A stretch of 12,339 bases of DNA from Nitrospiraceae bacterium (GTDB lineage: Bacteria > Nitrospirota > Thermodesulfovibrionia > Thermodesulfovibrionales > UBA1546), in the NCBI GenBank assembly GCA_003535475.1, contig DOHC01000262.1:1-12339 (forward strand), given 5' to 3'. The position numbers and the translations under genes are program-made. The notes beneath the pieces are model-generated. The model was not told the origin of the DNA. It did no database searches and saw only the letters and a list, made by a program, of their open reading frames with translations. This document shows positions 1 through 6,714 of the stretch, piece by piece. How positions within the stretch are numbered: the first letter of the stretch is position 1; each line of letters opens with the position of its first letter.

Positions 1-482
1 TCATAAGGAACCATGTAAACTCGCAGATGAGCAGGGCTAAGGTATGCGGATATTACATCAATTCGCAGCTTGCAAAGAAAGAGGCAATATCATTAGGCTA
101 CGACGAAGCGCTTCTGCTTGACACAGATGGATATGTGGCTGAAGGGAGCGGCGAGAATATATTTATCGTGAGAAACGGCAGGCTTAAGACCACGCCTTTG
201 ACTTCGGTGCTTGAGGGGATTACAAGAGACAGCATAATTAAGATTGCGCGTGATGAAAAGATTGAAGTCATAGAAGAGCGGTTCACAAGAGATGAACTCT
301 ATATAGCGGATGAGGCGTTTTTCACAGGCACGGCAGCAGAGGTTACTCCGATAAGAGAGGTGGACGGCAGAGGAATCGGAGAAGGAAGGGCAGGAAGGAT
401 TACAAAGAAACTTCAGTCTGTATTTTTTGACAGCGTGAAAGGAAAGAATAAAAAATACGGATCATGGATTACAAGAATCTGA
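1..482 (+). CDS. ilvE: Branched-chain amino acid aminotransferase, C-terminal half (5' end outside window)
   Basis: PLP-dependent transaminase of fold type IV that exchanges amino groups between glutamate and the branched-chain 2-oxo acids, the last step of valine, leucine and isoleucine synthesis; cytosolic. The reading frame is open to the window edge (first full codon at position 3) and reads IRNHVNSQ before the first internal Met at 27, which fits the family and shows that the Met at 27 is not the start. Visible family motifs are [11 protein letters not shown] (cofactor-binding Glu/Asn region), [11 protein letters not shown] (phosphate-binding loop) and [12 protein letters not shown] near the active site. 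The catalytic lysine lies in the missing N-terminal half. About 159 codons are present of a usual length near 305. The stop is TGA at 480-482, followed at once by a strong terminator. D-amino acid transaminase or aminodeoxychorismate lyase share the fold, but the [17 protein letters not shown] stretch is typical of IlvE. Confidence 0.93.
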   Translation, partial: IRNHVNSQMSRAKVCGYYINSQLAKKEAISLGYDEALLLDTDGYVAEGSGENIFIVRNGRLKTTPLTSVLEGITRDSIIKIARDEKIEVIEERFTRDELYIADEAFFTGTAAEVTPIREVDGRGIGEGRAGRITKKLQSVFFDSVKGKNKKYGSWITRI

Positions 483-494
483 AACATATCCTCA

Positions 495-544
495 TTCAAA
501 AAATAAAAAAGCCCTGCAATTGCAGGGCTTTTTTATTTTTTGAA
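495..544. terminator. Bidirectional intrinsic terminator, 50-base perfect palindrome
   Basis: The GC-rich core GCCCTGCAATTGCAGGGC (511-528) is flanked on the left by an A-rich tract and on the right by a T-rich tract. Pairing is perfect from 495 to 544, so the structure ends in U runs whichever strand is transcribed. It lies between the stop codons of the convergent ilvE (482) and cytochrome (553) genes and should serve both. Confidence 0.92.
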
Positions 545-552
545 GCTATTGC

Positions 553-879
553 TTAGTAACCGGCAGCTGCTTTTTTGTGGCACTTTGCACAGTCTCCGTC
601 ACTTGCAAAAGCCTTTGTGCCGTTATGGCATGTGCCGCAGAACTTTCCTGCATTGATATCTGCCATCTTCATCTTTGTTGAACCTTTTTTCATCTGGAAT
701 ACCTTCGTATGACAGTCGTTACATTTAAGCCCCTTGTCAGCATGGATCTTGCCGTCAAAAGTGACTTTGCCCATGGCGCCGCCTTTAAACTCTGCTGTTT
801 TTCCCGGAGGGACTGCCATCGCGCTGCCCACAAATGCTACTGCTATTATCAGAGCTATGATTATTGTGAATTTCTTCAT
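553..879 (-). CDS. Small secreted c7-type triheme cytochrome
   Basis: A 108-residue periplasmic electron-transfer protein. Residues 1-22 form a Sec signal peptide (Lys-Lys, hydrophobic core, SAMA cleavage site). Three CxxCH heme sites follow: CNDCH at 53-57, CGTCH at 81-85 and CAKCH at 97-101. His46 in the FDGKIH motif is a likely distal ligand. The pattern GKVTFDGKIHADKG..C..CH..VFQMKKG..GKFCGTCHNGTKAFAS matches the c(7)-type triheme domain found in Geobacter-like and Nitrospirota multiheme cytochromes. Here it is a single free-standing domain, not one repeat of a large nanowire-type protein. The ATG at 877-879 is preceded by a strong GAGGGGG ribosome binding site. It is a monocistronic gene, divergent from rfaE1 and convergent with ilvE. 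Its redox partner cannot be told from this window. Confidence 0.92.
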   Translation of the reverse strand: MKKFTIIIALIIAVAFVGSAMAVPPGKTAEFKGGAMGKVTFDGKIHADKGLKCNDCHTKVFQMKKGSTKMKMADINAGKFCGTCHNGTKAFASDGDCAKCHKKAAAGY

Positions 880-926
880 TTCTTCACCCCCTCTCTCAAA
901 AGATTCTCTCCTAAAATAACTTAGGA

Positions 927-942
927 ATCAAATTACATGCCA
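927..942 (-). promoter_or_regulatory. Possible sigma-54 (-24/-12) promoter of the cytochrome gene
   Basis: On the minus strand TGGCAT, five bases, then TTGAT resembles the RpoN consensus TGGCAC-N5-TTGCA. The -24 GG is present, but the -12 GC is GA, which weakens the call. A start from it would give a leader of about 35 bases containing the GAGGGGG ribosome binding site. No clear sigma-70 hexamer pair was found in this leader. Confidence 0.25.
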
Positions 943-1011
943 CTTAATCTGTTTGATTTTAAACATTAACCAGAATAAATACTCTTCCTTTTTGAAGAAT
1001 GTATCCCCAAT

Positions 1012-1041
1012 TTGGAAATTACAGAGTAAACTCAATATAAT
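1012..1041 (+). promoter_or_regulatory. Sigma-70-type promoter upstream of rfaE1
   Basis: TTGGAA (1012-1017), an 18-base spacer, then a perfect TATAAT (1036-1041). Transcription would start near 1048, leaving a leader of about 98 bases before the rfaE1 ATG. A second, weaker candidate is TTGATT (1110-1115), 17 bases, TATTCT (1133-1138), which would place the start essentially at the ATG. Confidence 0.42.
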
Positions 1042-1145
1042 AAATGTGTTACTTTACTGTCAAGTGGAAAACGAGCTTTTGGTTCCAGCATTGCCCTTAA
1101 ATAACGGGATTGATTTTTAAAGCCCGATATGATATTCTTAGAAGT

Positions 1146-2114
1146 ATGGATTATTCCAAGATATTCAACAATTTCAGCAGAAAAAAGATACTCGTAATAG
1201 GCGACCTTGTCCTTGACCGCTATATCTGGGGCAAGGTCAGCAGGATATCTCCTGAGGCGCCTGTGCCTGTCGTGGAAGTTACCAACGAGAACTTTCTCTT
1301 GGGCGGAGCGGCCAATGTAGCGCATAATATCGTAAGCCTTGAAGGACAGGTTACTGTTGTCGGCATAGTCGGCAAGGACAGGACAGGCGATGTCTTAAAA
1401 AGCATTCTTGATGAAAAAGGCATCGGCTCATGCATCTTTGACGACCAGAGGCCCACAATAGTCAAGACAAGAGTAATAGCCCATAACCAGCAGGTTGTGA
1501 GGTTTGACAGAGAAGATAAGAGGAAGGTTGCAGGCAAAACATTTGAGGCGATTATCGACTGCATAAAGAGCACTGTCAGAGACCACGATGCAGTGATAAT
1601 ATCCGACTATAAAAAGGGGATTGTCTCATCAGAGCTTGTGGCAGAGGTGGTGAAGGCTTCAAGGGCAAAAAATAAATTTATTGCTGTTGACCCCAAGACA
1701 GGGCATTTTCACTGTTATAAGAATGTCTCGCTGATAACGCCGAATATTATGGAGGCATCGCACGGAGCAGGAATTGAGATAAAAGACGAAAAATCGCTGA
1801 TTAAGGCAGGCAGGACACTTCTCAAAAAACTTCCATGCAAATCAGCGCTGATAACAAGGGGAGAGGAAGGCATGAGCCTTTTTGAGAAAGGCAGGGTAAC
1901 GCATATCCCTACAGTTGCAAGGCATGTTTATGATGTTACAGGAGCAGGCGATACTGTTATCGCAGCCTTTGCCCTTGCCCATGCATCAGGCGCAACCATG
2001 CATCAGGCAGCAGTTATTGCGAATCATGCAGCAGGCATTGTTGTGGGAGAAGTCGGGACAGCAGTGACAACACCAGCAAGGATTATGGAATCAATAAGGA
2101 ATTTTTCTAAGTAG
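1146..2114 (+). CDS. rfaE1: D-glycero-beta-D-manno-heptose-7-phosphate kinase (stand-alone RfaE domain I)
   Basis: PfkB-family kinase that phosphorylates D-glycero-D-manno-heptose 7-phosphate to the 1,7-bisphosphate in the ADP-heptose pathway for LPS inner core; cytosolic. From the ATG at 1146 it has 322 residues. The N-terminal signature GDLVLDRYIWG is followed by the heptose-kinase hallmark SRISPEAPVPVVEV (about 32-45) and GGAANVAHNI (53-62). The C-terminal PfkB signature DVTGAGDTVIAAF carries the catalytic base Asp269. Only the kinase domain is present, as in species where the nucleotidyltransferase (RfaE2) is a separate gene; E. coli HldE fuses both. An in-frame TTG at 1110 would add 12 residues unlike the family, so the ATG at 1146 is preferred, though its ribosome binding site is weak (AGAAG). 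The last 8 bases overlap the convergent response regulator. Confidence 0.93.
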   Translation: MDYSKIFNNFSRKKILVIGDLVLDRYIWGKVSRISPEAPVPVVEVTNENFLLGGAANVAHNIVSLEGQVTVVGIVGKDRTGDVLKSILDEKGIGSCIFDDQRPTIVKTRVIAHNQQVVRFDREDKRKVAGKTFEAIIDCIKSTVRDHDAVIISDYKKGIVSSELVAEVVKASRAKNKFIAVDPKTGHFHCYKNVSLITPNIMEASHGAGIEIKDEKSLIKAGRTLLKKLPCKSALITRGEEGMSLFEKGRVTHIPTVARHVYDVTGAGDTVIAAFALAHASGATMHQAAVIANHAAGIVVGEVGTAVTTPARIMESIRNFSK

Positions 2115-2469
2115 GACAGATTTTCTCAATTGTATTTTTTAGCGCATAAGGGCTGAAAGGCTTGGCTATAAAAAGATTTGCTCCAGCAGCTAAGAATCCT
2201 TTCTCTTCCTCCGAGGCGCTCATACCTATTATTGCCAGTGATTTTTTAATATCCCGCACTTTTTTTATAAGTTCTATGCCGTTCATCTCAGGCATCATAT
2301 AGTCGGTTATAAGGACGTCATAGCTGTCTGTCTCTATCAGTGTTACTGCCTCTTTTCCGGTGCTTACGCACTCTACATTATATCCGCAGAAAGTCAAAAA
2401 TGTATCCAATAGTTTTCTGACAAGGATATCATCATCAGCGACCAGGATTCTTTTATTATTAGTTTCCAC
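2107..2469 (-). CDS. Single-domain response regulator (CheY-like receiver)
   Basis: A 120-residue receiver domain with nothing attached. The acidic pocket is Asp12-Asp13-Asp14 (VADDD), the phosphoacceptor is Asp56 in DVLITDYMMPEMNG, the switch hydroxyl is Ser84 in GMSAS, and the conserved Lys103-Pro104 is in FIAKPF. Without an output domain it must act by protein contact, for example in a phosphorelay, in chemotaxis or on a partner enzyme. No histidine kinase lies nearby, so the partner is unknown. The start is a GTG at 2467-2469 with a poor ribosome binding site; 77 bases separate it from the divergent XRE regulator gene. Its 3' end overlaps that of rfaE1 by 8 bases. Confidence 0.9.
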   Translation of the reverse strand: METNNKRILVADDDILVRKLLDTFLTFCGYNVECVSTGKEAVTLIETDSYDVLITDYMMPEMNGIELIKKVRDIKKSLAIIGMSASEEEKGFLAAGANLFIAKPFSPYALKNTIEKICPT

Positions 2470-2546
2470 AGCTCAACAATACCACTTAAAGTTGTGTTTT
2501 GTCAATTCTTATTACAACTGCTGATTTATAGACATTTTATATCTCA

Positions 2547-2966
2547 ATGAGCAAAATTATGCATCACATTATGAAAAAAGAAACAGATAAAAGACATATT
2601 GGAAGTTTGATAAGAATTGTGAGAAAGACAGCAGGGCTGTCCCAGATGGAGTTAGCGGAAAGGGTGGGTATTTCCTATCAACAGATTCAGAAATACGAAA
2701 AAGGAGTGAGCGAGATCAGCGTATCGCGTCTTTCCCAGATTGCGCACGCTTTGAAAATCCCCTTGAGCAGGTTTGTTCTGGATGAAGAAAGGATGATGGT
2801 ATCTGAATCGGTCAGTCCGTATGGCGCACTGAGCGATAATGAGATTGAACTTCTCAACCTCTTCAGAAGAATAAAGGATAAAAAATTGAAAGATGGATTT
2901 TTGATTGCAATAAAAAGTATCGCTGAGTTGTCGGAAAAGAGAGATAAAAAAAGGCTAAAGCCTTAG
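2547..2966 (+). CDS. XRE-family helix-turn-helix transcriptional regulator
   Basis: A 139-residue DNA-binding protein of the Cro/C1 type. The HTH domain spans about residues 18-76: GSLIRIVRKTAGLSQMELA, the recognition helix in GISYQQIQKYEKG, then SVSRLSQIAHALKIPLSRF. The C-terminal half (about 90-135, LSDNEIELLNLFRRIKD onward) is helical and probably dimerises; no enzymatic or ligand motif was recognised. Met codons at 2547, 2559 and 2571 are all possible starts and none has a clear ribosome binding site; the HTH is intact from any of them. TTTTAT lies six bases before the first ATG. The target is unknown; the divergent response-regulator gene and its own promoter are obvious candidates. Its last 12 bases overlap the convergent rimI gene. 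Confidence 0.88.
   Translation: MSKIMHHIMKKETDKRHIGSLIRIVRKTAGLSQMELAERVGISYQQIQKYEKGVSEISVSRLSQIAHALKIPLSRFVLDEERMMVSESVSPYGALSDNEIELLNLFRRIKDKKLKDGFLIAIKSIAELSEKRDKKRLKP
2946..2964 (-). terminator. Intrinsic terminator of the tsaB-rimI operon
   Basis: Read on the minus strand, AAGGCT, two loop bases and AGCCTT form a short hairpin followed by a run of seven U. The rimI TAG stop lies in the hairpin, and the opposite-strand stop of the XRE gene lies at its other edge. The stem is only six base pairs, so strength is uncertain. Confidence 0.5.
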
Positions 2967-3398
2967 CATCATAATCACTGCATCTTCTTTTGGCTCTGCG
3001 TAATATTCTTTTCTTGTTCCGACAACGCTGAATCCAAAGCCTTCATAAAGTTTTCTTGCAACATTGTTTGACGCCCTCACTTCAAGATATAAAAACCTGC
3101 AGGCGTTTTCTTTCAGTTCTTCAAGGATGTTTTCAACCAGCGTGTTTGCAATTCCCCTTTCTCTGAAATCAGGATGGACTGCAAGGTTCAGGATATGCCC
3201 CTCGTCGGCAACATGGTTTGCACATATATATCCGGCGATCCTGTCATCTATGACAGCAACCTTTGGGATGGAACGCTGCTTAAAGATTTCATTAAAAAAC
3301 AATGTTTCCGACCACGGCGTGCTGAATGAGAGGCGCTCAATTTCAACTACAGAGGGCAGGTCGGATTCCAGCATTGTCCTTATTGTAAATCCTTCCAC
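2955..3398 (-). CDS. rimI: Ribosomal protein S18-type N-terminal alanine acetyltransferase
   Basis: GNAT-fold enzyme that transfers acetyl from acetyl-CoA to the N-terminal amine of a protein, classically ribosomal protein S18. It has 147 residues, the usual family length. Visible features are the acetyl-CoA pyrophosphate-binding loop RERGIA (79-84) after LNLAVHPDF, and LEVRASNNVARKLYEGFGF, which carries Glu106 and Tyr118 at positions matching the catalytic Glu and Tyr of E. coli RimI. The start is a GTG at 3396-3398 with AGAGGT four bases upstream. The ATG eight codons later would remove the first beta strand and is less likely. It overlaps tsaB by 19 bases, so the two are translationally coupled; tsaB-rimI adjacency is common across bacteria and supports both names. 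Confidence 0.92.
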   Translation of the reverse strand: MEGFTIRTMLESDLPSVVEIERLSFSTPWSETLFFNEIFKQRSIPKVAVIDDRIAGYICANHVADEGHILNLAVHPDFRERGIANTLVENILEELKENACRFLYLEVRASNNVARKLYEGFGFSVVGTRKEYYAEPKEDAVIMMLRL

Positions 3399-4084
3399 TT
3401 TACCTCTGCTTCTGATTTTCTTATGTACATGGGGATAAGGCTGACAGGTTCTGAAAATTCTCCTGCCTTGGCTTTTTTCAGTCCAAGAACCGCGACATTC
3501 CCAGGTGATGGGACTGTTTTTTCCGGAGATGCAAATACAGCCTTTTCACCCATGACCTCAATTATCTTATCCCTGTAAAGCGCAGCTCCCTCTCCGGCGA
3601 ATATGAGTTTATCATCATGCGTAACGCGCAACGCATCGCGTGCAAACTCTTCACGCTTTGCAGGTGTCTCGTTTATCAGCCTTGTGAAATTTTCTTCTTC
3701 CCATTTAAATAACCCTGCATAAACCTCTTTCTTTCTTGCATCAAGCATTGTGCAGACAGGGTATTTGCTGTAAGGGAAGTTCCATGCGAGCGCTTCAAGC
3801 GTCGGCACAGAGACTATTTGTTTTCCTGTCGCATAGGAGAATCCCTTAACTGTGCTAAGCCCGATTCGCAGGCCTGTGAAAGAGCCGGGGCCTGTTGCGA
3901 CTGCAAAGACGTCAATATCAGATATTTTAATGCCTGACTGTTTGAGGCAGTGCTCAATCTCGGTCATAAGCCTCTCTGAATGTGTTGATTTGACATTGAG
4001 CCTGCTTTCTGCAATCAGCAGGGATTCATCCATGATTGCTATTCCGCCGAGCATTGTTGATGTGTCTATCGCAAGTATTTTCAT
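3380..4084 (-). CDS. tsaB: tRNA threonylcarbamoyladenosine (t6A37) biosynthesis protein TsaB
   Basis: Non-catalytic ASKHA-fold partner of TsaD in the complex that adds threonylcarbamoyl to A37 of ANN-decoding tRNAs; cytosolic. It has 234 residues, normal for the family. The N-terminal motif ILAIDTST and the loop ATGPGSFTGLRIGL (63-76) are diagnostic for TsaB. The C-terminal part is variable, as is usual. tsaD and tsaE are not in this window. It is the first gene of an operon with rimI, overlapping it by 19 bases. No Shine-Dalgarno sequence precedes the ATG at 4084; the upstream 30 bases are AT-rich and include a 12-base palindrome CTAATATATTAG (4097-4108) that could contain the -10 region. 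Confidence 0.94.
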   Translation of the reverse strand: MKILAIDTSTMLGGIAIMDESLLIAESRLNVKSTHSERLMTEIEHCLKQSGIKISDIDVFAVATGPGSFTGLRIGLSTVKGFSYATGKQIVSVPTLEALAWNFPYSKYPVCTMLDARKKEVYAGLFKWEEENFTRLINETPAKREEFARDALRVTHDDKLIFAGEGAALYRDKIIEVMGEKAVFASPEKTVPSPGNVAVLGLKKAKAGEFSEPVSLIPMYIRKSEAEVKWKDLQ

Positions 4085-4131
4085 TGTATATACAGACTAA
4101 TATATTAGGATTTCTTTTTCAATTGGAAAAT

Positions 4132-4287
4132 AGGCAGTCAAAATTGTTTCAGAATTTTTATAATCGACGAGATAATTAGATGTCAGTCCTCTGTGGCTTA
4201 GCAGTCAAAGGTTTTTCCATTCCCGCCCCAACATGTCTTATTTTTTCAAGGTGTCGTATAAAAAATCTTCTCCAATCTTGACTGCCT
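4132..4287. repeat. 156-bp imperfect inverted-repeat element between MFS gene and tsaB
   Basis: The outer arms of 15 bases, AGGCAGTCAAAATTG (4132-4146) and CAATCTTGACTGCCT (4273-4287), pair at 14 positions. A second nested stem pairs TTTTTATAATCGAC (4155-4168) with GTCGTATAAAAA (4253-4264), allowing a two-base bulge. The word GCAGTCAAA also recurs inside in direct orientation (4201-4209), followed by a similar T-rich run. The right arm starts 4 bases after the MFS stop codon. It fits a non-mobile remnant or miniature inverted-repeat element, or a large terminator-like hairpin for the MFS transcript. It shares no clear sequence with the two elements around znuA. Confidence 0.5.
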
Positions 4288-4291
4288 GTAG

Positions 4292-5506
4292 CTATTGAGC
4301 GTAATTGTAAGATTTCAGATGTTTCATCGCAAACACAACAGCGGCAACAAGGCATACCAGCGCTGCCGCTGCAACAGTGTTTGTTGTCCCTATACGCTCT
4401 GACATTATGCCCATGAGAAAGTTCCCTATCGGCGTAAAGCCGAGAAATACGAAGGAATAAACGCTCATTACCCTTCCTCTGAGATTGTCGGGTGTTGACA
4501 TCTGGATAAAGCTGTTCGCTGTTGCAAGAAAACTTACTATTCCCCAGCCTGCCATGATTAACAGTAAAAGTGAAACCGCAAAGACCCTTGAGAAGGAAGC
4601 GCAGAGAAGCGCCAGTGAAAAACATAATCCTGACAGGGACATGAATCTCAATTTATCTCTCAGATCACTTTTGAATGCGAGCATGAGGGCTGCGGAAAGA
4701 GCGCCTAATCCTGTGGCGCTTACAAGAAGTCCCAGCCCTGTTGGTCCGGCATTGAATATCTCCTCTGCAAAGACAGGCAGAAAACTTGTAAACGGAATTC
4801 CGAAAAGGCTGAAGACAGCAATGAGAATTATCATGTAAAGTATATTCCTCTGCCTCTTTATAAAATAAAAACCTTCGGCAAGGTCTCTTAAAAACCCTTC
4901 TTGGGTGTTCCTTATCTCGCCTTTTGCTTCCAGCATCGAGAGGGCGATTATCACAGGGATAAAGCTCGCGGCATTCAGATAAAAACATGAGGGAAGCCCC
5001 ATATATGCTATTGCCAGTCCGGCAAAGACAGGGCCTATGAGCCGCGCGCCATTAAAGGCGGCAGAATTGAGCGCAATGGCATTAAGGAGATGCCCTTTGC
5101 CGACCATCTCAATGACGAACGACTGCCTCGCAGGCATGTCAAAGGCATTTACTGTACCGAGAAAAAATGCAAAGAAGATTACCTGATACACAGTTATTAC
5201 GCCTGTATCCGTAAATATGCCGAGCATAAGAGCGGGGATTATTGATAATGCCTGTGTTGCAATCAGCAGGTTTCTTTTCCTGAATCTGTCTGCCACAATG
5301 CCTCCGATGAGTGTAAAGAGGAGTATGGGAAGGGTTGATGCTGCTGCTACCATTCCGAGATAAAAAGGAGATTTCGTTAAGGAATATACGAGCCATCCCT
5401 GCGCAACAGACTGCATCCATGTGCCTGAGAGAGAAACCAGCTGGCTGAACCAGAAGAGGCGGAAGTCTCTGAAATATAATGCCGATGATTTTTCTCGGGT
5501 TTCCAT
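4292..5506 (-). CDS. MFS transporter, MFS_3 (EntS-like) exporter family
   Basis: A 404-residue inner-membrane secondary transporter with about 12 hydrophobic segments. The N terminus YFRDFRLFWFSQLVSLSGTW followed by MQSVAQGWLVYSLTKSP is characteristic of the MFS_3 group, which includes the enterobactin exporter EntS and many uncharacterised drug or metabolite exporters. The motif A-like loop GGIVADRFRKRN is at 68-79, and a related loop, DNLRGRVMSVY, follows the central half. The sequence does not reveal the substrate, and no siderophore genes are nearby. The gene stands alone on the minus strand. TAAAAT (5513-5518 on the minus strand) sits six bases before the ATG, with no ribosome binding site. 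Confidence 0.9.
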   Translation of the reverse strand: METREKSSALYFRDFRLFWFSQLVSLSGTWMQSVAQGWLVYSLTKSPFYLGMVAAASTLPILLFTLIGGIVADRFRKRNLLIATQALSIIPALMLGIFTDTGVITVYQVIFFAFFLGTVNAFDMPARQSFVIEMVGKGHLLNAIALNSAAFNGARLIGPVFAGLAIAYMGLPSCFYLNAASFIPVIIALSMLEAKGEIRNTQEGFLRDLAEGFYFIKRQRNILYMIILIAVFSLFGIPFTSFLPVFAEEIFNAGPTGLGLLVSATGLGALSAALMLAFKSDLRDKLRFMSLSGLCFSLALLCASFSRVFAVSLLLLIMAGWGIVSFLATANSFIQMSTPDNLRGRVMSVYSFVFLGFTPIGNFLMGIMSERIGTTNTVAAAALVCLVAAVVFAMKHLKSYNYAQ

Positions 5507-5544
5507 TATGATATTTTACACGAGCAGGCAGTTTGTATTCAGGA

Positions 5545-5734
5545 TAAGCCTGTTGCCTAACACCTTTTCGCTTTCTGCAGAGATTTTTTGACAAATCTAA
5601 GGCCCGTTACAGGCAATTTCAAAACTCGCCTTTCAGTCTCAAACAGTTGAAATTACGTATCTTCCACTTCACCGAGATTTGTTACCAAAAAGTCTCTAAT
5701 GTCGCTCAAAGGGTTCAGCAACAGGCGCGGCTTA
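5545..5734. repeat. Long imperfect hairpin element, copy A (upstream of znuA)
   Basis: An imperfect inverted repeat of about 190 bp filling most of the 305-base gap between the MFS gene and znuA. Pairs that can be read directly, from outside in: TAAGCC (5545-5550) with GGCTTA (5729-5734); CCTGTTGC (5549-5556) with GCAACAGG (5718-5725); the GAGATTTTTTGACAAATCT region (5580-5598) with AGATTTGTTACC through GTCTC (5676-5696), allowing small bulges; AATTTCAA (5615-5622) with TTGAAATT (5647-5654). The apical 24 bases (5623-5646) begin AACTCGCC and end CTCAAACAG. Positions 5568-5709 align almost without gaps to 6779-6919 at roughly two thirds identity. No transposase or known insertion sequence end was recognised. 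Confidence 0.75.
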
Positions 5735-5782
5735 AGAGTGATAGGCAGGACAATACAGGTATTGTGATTTTTGATTTTATAG

Positions 5783-5806
5783 TATGATATTAGATATTTC
5801 AGGAGG
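5783..5806 (+). promoter_or_regulatory. Probable -10 element and ribosome binding site of znuA
   Basis: TATGAT (5783-5788) is a good -10 candidate; the -35 is unclear (TTGTGA at 5762-5767 gives a spacer of only 15). The region 5777-5792 is an AT-rich imperfect dyad that could hold a Zur/Fur-type operator, but the match to any consensus is weak. AGGAGG (5801-5806) lies five bases before the ATG and is the clearest ribosome binding site in the window. Confidence 0.4.
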
Positions 5807-5811
5807 CGGGG

Positions 5812-6714
5812 ATGAAGAGATTGGTATTGATACTCGTATGCGTTTTGTTTTTGATCGCACAGAACGCTTATGCAGAAAAGATAAAAGTTGTTGCAAGCAT
5901 TCATCCTCTCGGTGATGTCACAAAGCAGGTTGGCAAAGACAGAGTCAGCGTTAAGGTTATGCTCCCACCGGCTGCATCACCGCATACATTTGAGCCCACC
6001 CCGCTTGATATGCTGGAGATACAGAATTCAAAGGTTTTTGTGAAGGCAGGCGCAGGCCTTGAATTCTGGGCAGAAAAGATGATGAAGGCATCTTCTAACA
6101 GGAATCTCATTATAGTTGATGCAACATCAGGGCTTCCACTGATAAGGCATATTCATTCTCATGCAGGGGAAGGTGTCTCAGGGGGAAAAGAACATCCAGA
6201 ATCTGCCGACCCTCACGTGTGGCTTGACCCTGTATTAATGAAAGCAGTTGTGGATAAGATACAGAATGCCCTTTCCAAGGCTGACCCCGTGGGAGAGACG
6301 TATTACAGAGAGAATGCTGAGAAATATAAAAAAGATTTAGATGCCCTTCACAGCGAGATTATGAATAGAGTAAAAAGTTTCCGTGTAAAAGAGTATATAA
6401 CCTTTCATCCTGCATGGAACTATTTTTCAAAAAGATACGGGCTCAGGGTTGCGGGGGTTATAGAGGAATCTCCCGGCAGAGAGCCTTCTCCGAAGCATAT
6501 TGCAAAGATTATAAATGAGGTAAAGAGGATAAACTCAAAAATTGTCTTTGCAGAGCCTCAGTTTAATCCGAAGATTGCAGAGGTTATTGCAAAGGAGGCA
6601 GGCGCTAAGGTTTTGTTTCTTGATCCAATTGGAAGTCCGAATCTTAAAGGCAGGGATACATATATAGGACTTATGAGATATAATCTTTCTGTAATGGAAG
6701 AGGGGATGAGATGA
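5812..6714 (+). CDS. znuA: Zinc ABC transporter, periplasmic zinc-binding protein
   Basis: Cluster A-I solute-binding protein that captures Zn(II) in the periplasm and delivers it to ZnuB. It has 300 residues with a signal peptide (1-21, cleavage after NAYA). The expected metal ligands are His58 (ASPHTFEP), His135 (DPHVWLDP), His199 (TFHPAWNYF) and Asp271 (FLDPIG). Having His rather than Glu as third ligand favours zinc over manganese. A short His-containing loop (113-128, HIHSH...KEH) sits where ZnuA proteins carry their flexible His-rich loop. It is first gene of a znuA-znuC-znuB operon with a strong ribosome binding site. The stop codon overlaps the ATG of a 76-codon ORF made largely of repeat copy B. 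Confidence 0.93.
   Translation: MKRLVLILVCVLFLIAQNAYAEKIKVVASIHPLGDVTKQVGKDRVSVKVMLPPAASPHTFEPTPLDMLEIQNSKVFVKAGAGLEFWAEKMMKASSNRNLIIVDATSGLPLIRHIHSHAGEGVSGGKEHPESADPHVWLDPVLMKAVVDKIQNALSKADPVGETYYRENAEKYKKDLDALHSEIMNRVKSFRVKEYITFHPAWNYFSKRYGLRVAGVIEESPGREPSPKHIAKIINEVKRINSKIVFAEPQFNPKIAEVIAKEAGAKVLFLDPIGSPNLKGRDTYIGLMRYNLSVMEEGMR

Noticed and set aside
1110..1145. TTG at 1110 as an upstream start for rfaE1
   Set aside because: It adds 12 residues not typical of the family and has no ribosome binding site; the ATG at 1146 gives the expected N terminus.
4097..4108. CTAATATATTAG palindrome upstream of tsaB as an operator
   Set aside because: A 12-base AT-only core palindrome next to a promoter is weak evidence and overlaps the likely -10 region.
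4176..4291. Minus-strand frame after the MFS stop reading ...QDWRRFFIRHLEKIR... as a possible small protein
   Set aside because: It has no start codon or ribosome binding site of its own near this stretch, its upstream part is an out-of-frame shadow of the MFS gene, and the region is better explained by the inverted-repeat element.
5777..5792. Zur/Fur operator over the znuA -10 region
   Set aside because: Only an imperfect AT-rich dyad with many mismatches; not enough to call an operator.
5653..5904. Minus-strand ORF spanning repeat copy A and the znuA 5' end
   Set aside because: It runs antisense through the signal-peptide region of znuA and half of the repeat, with no family resemblance. 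A similar peptide can be read from copy B, but this follows from the repeat alignment and both copies contain stops in that frame.
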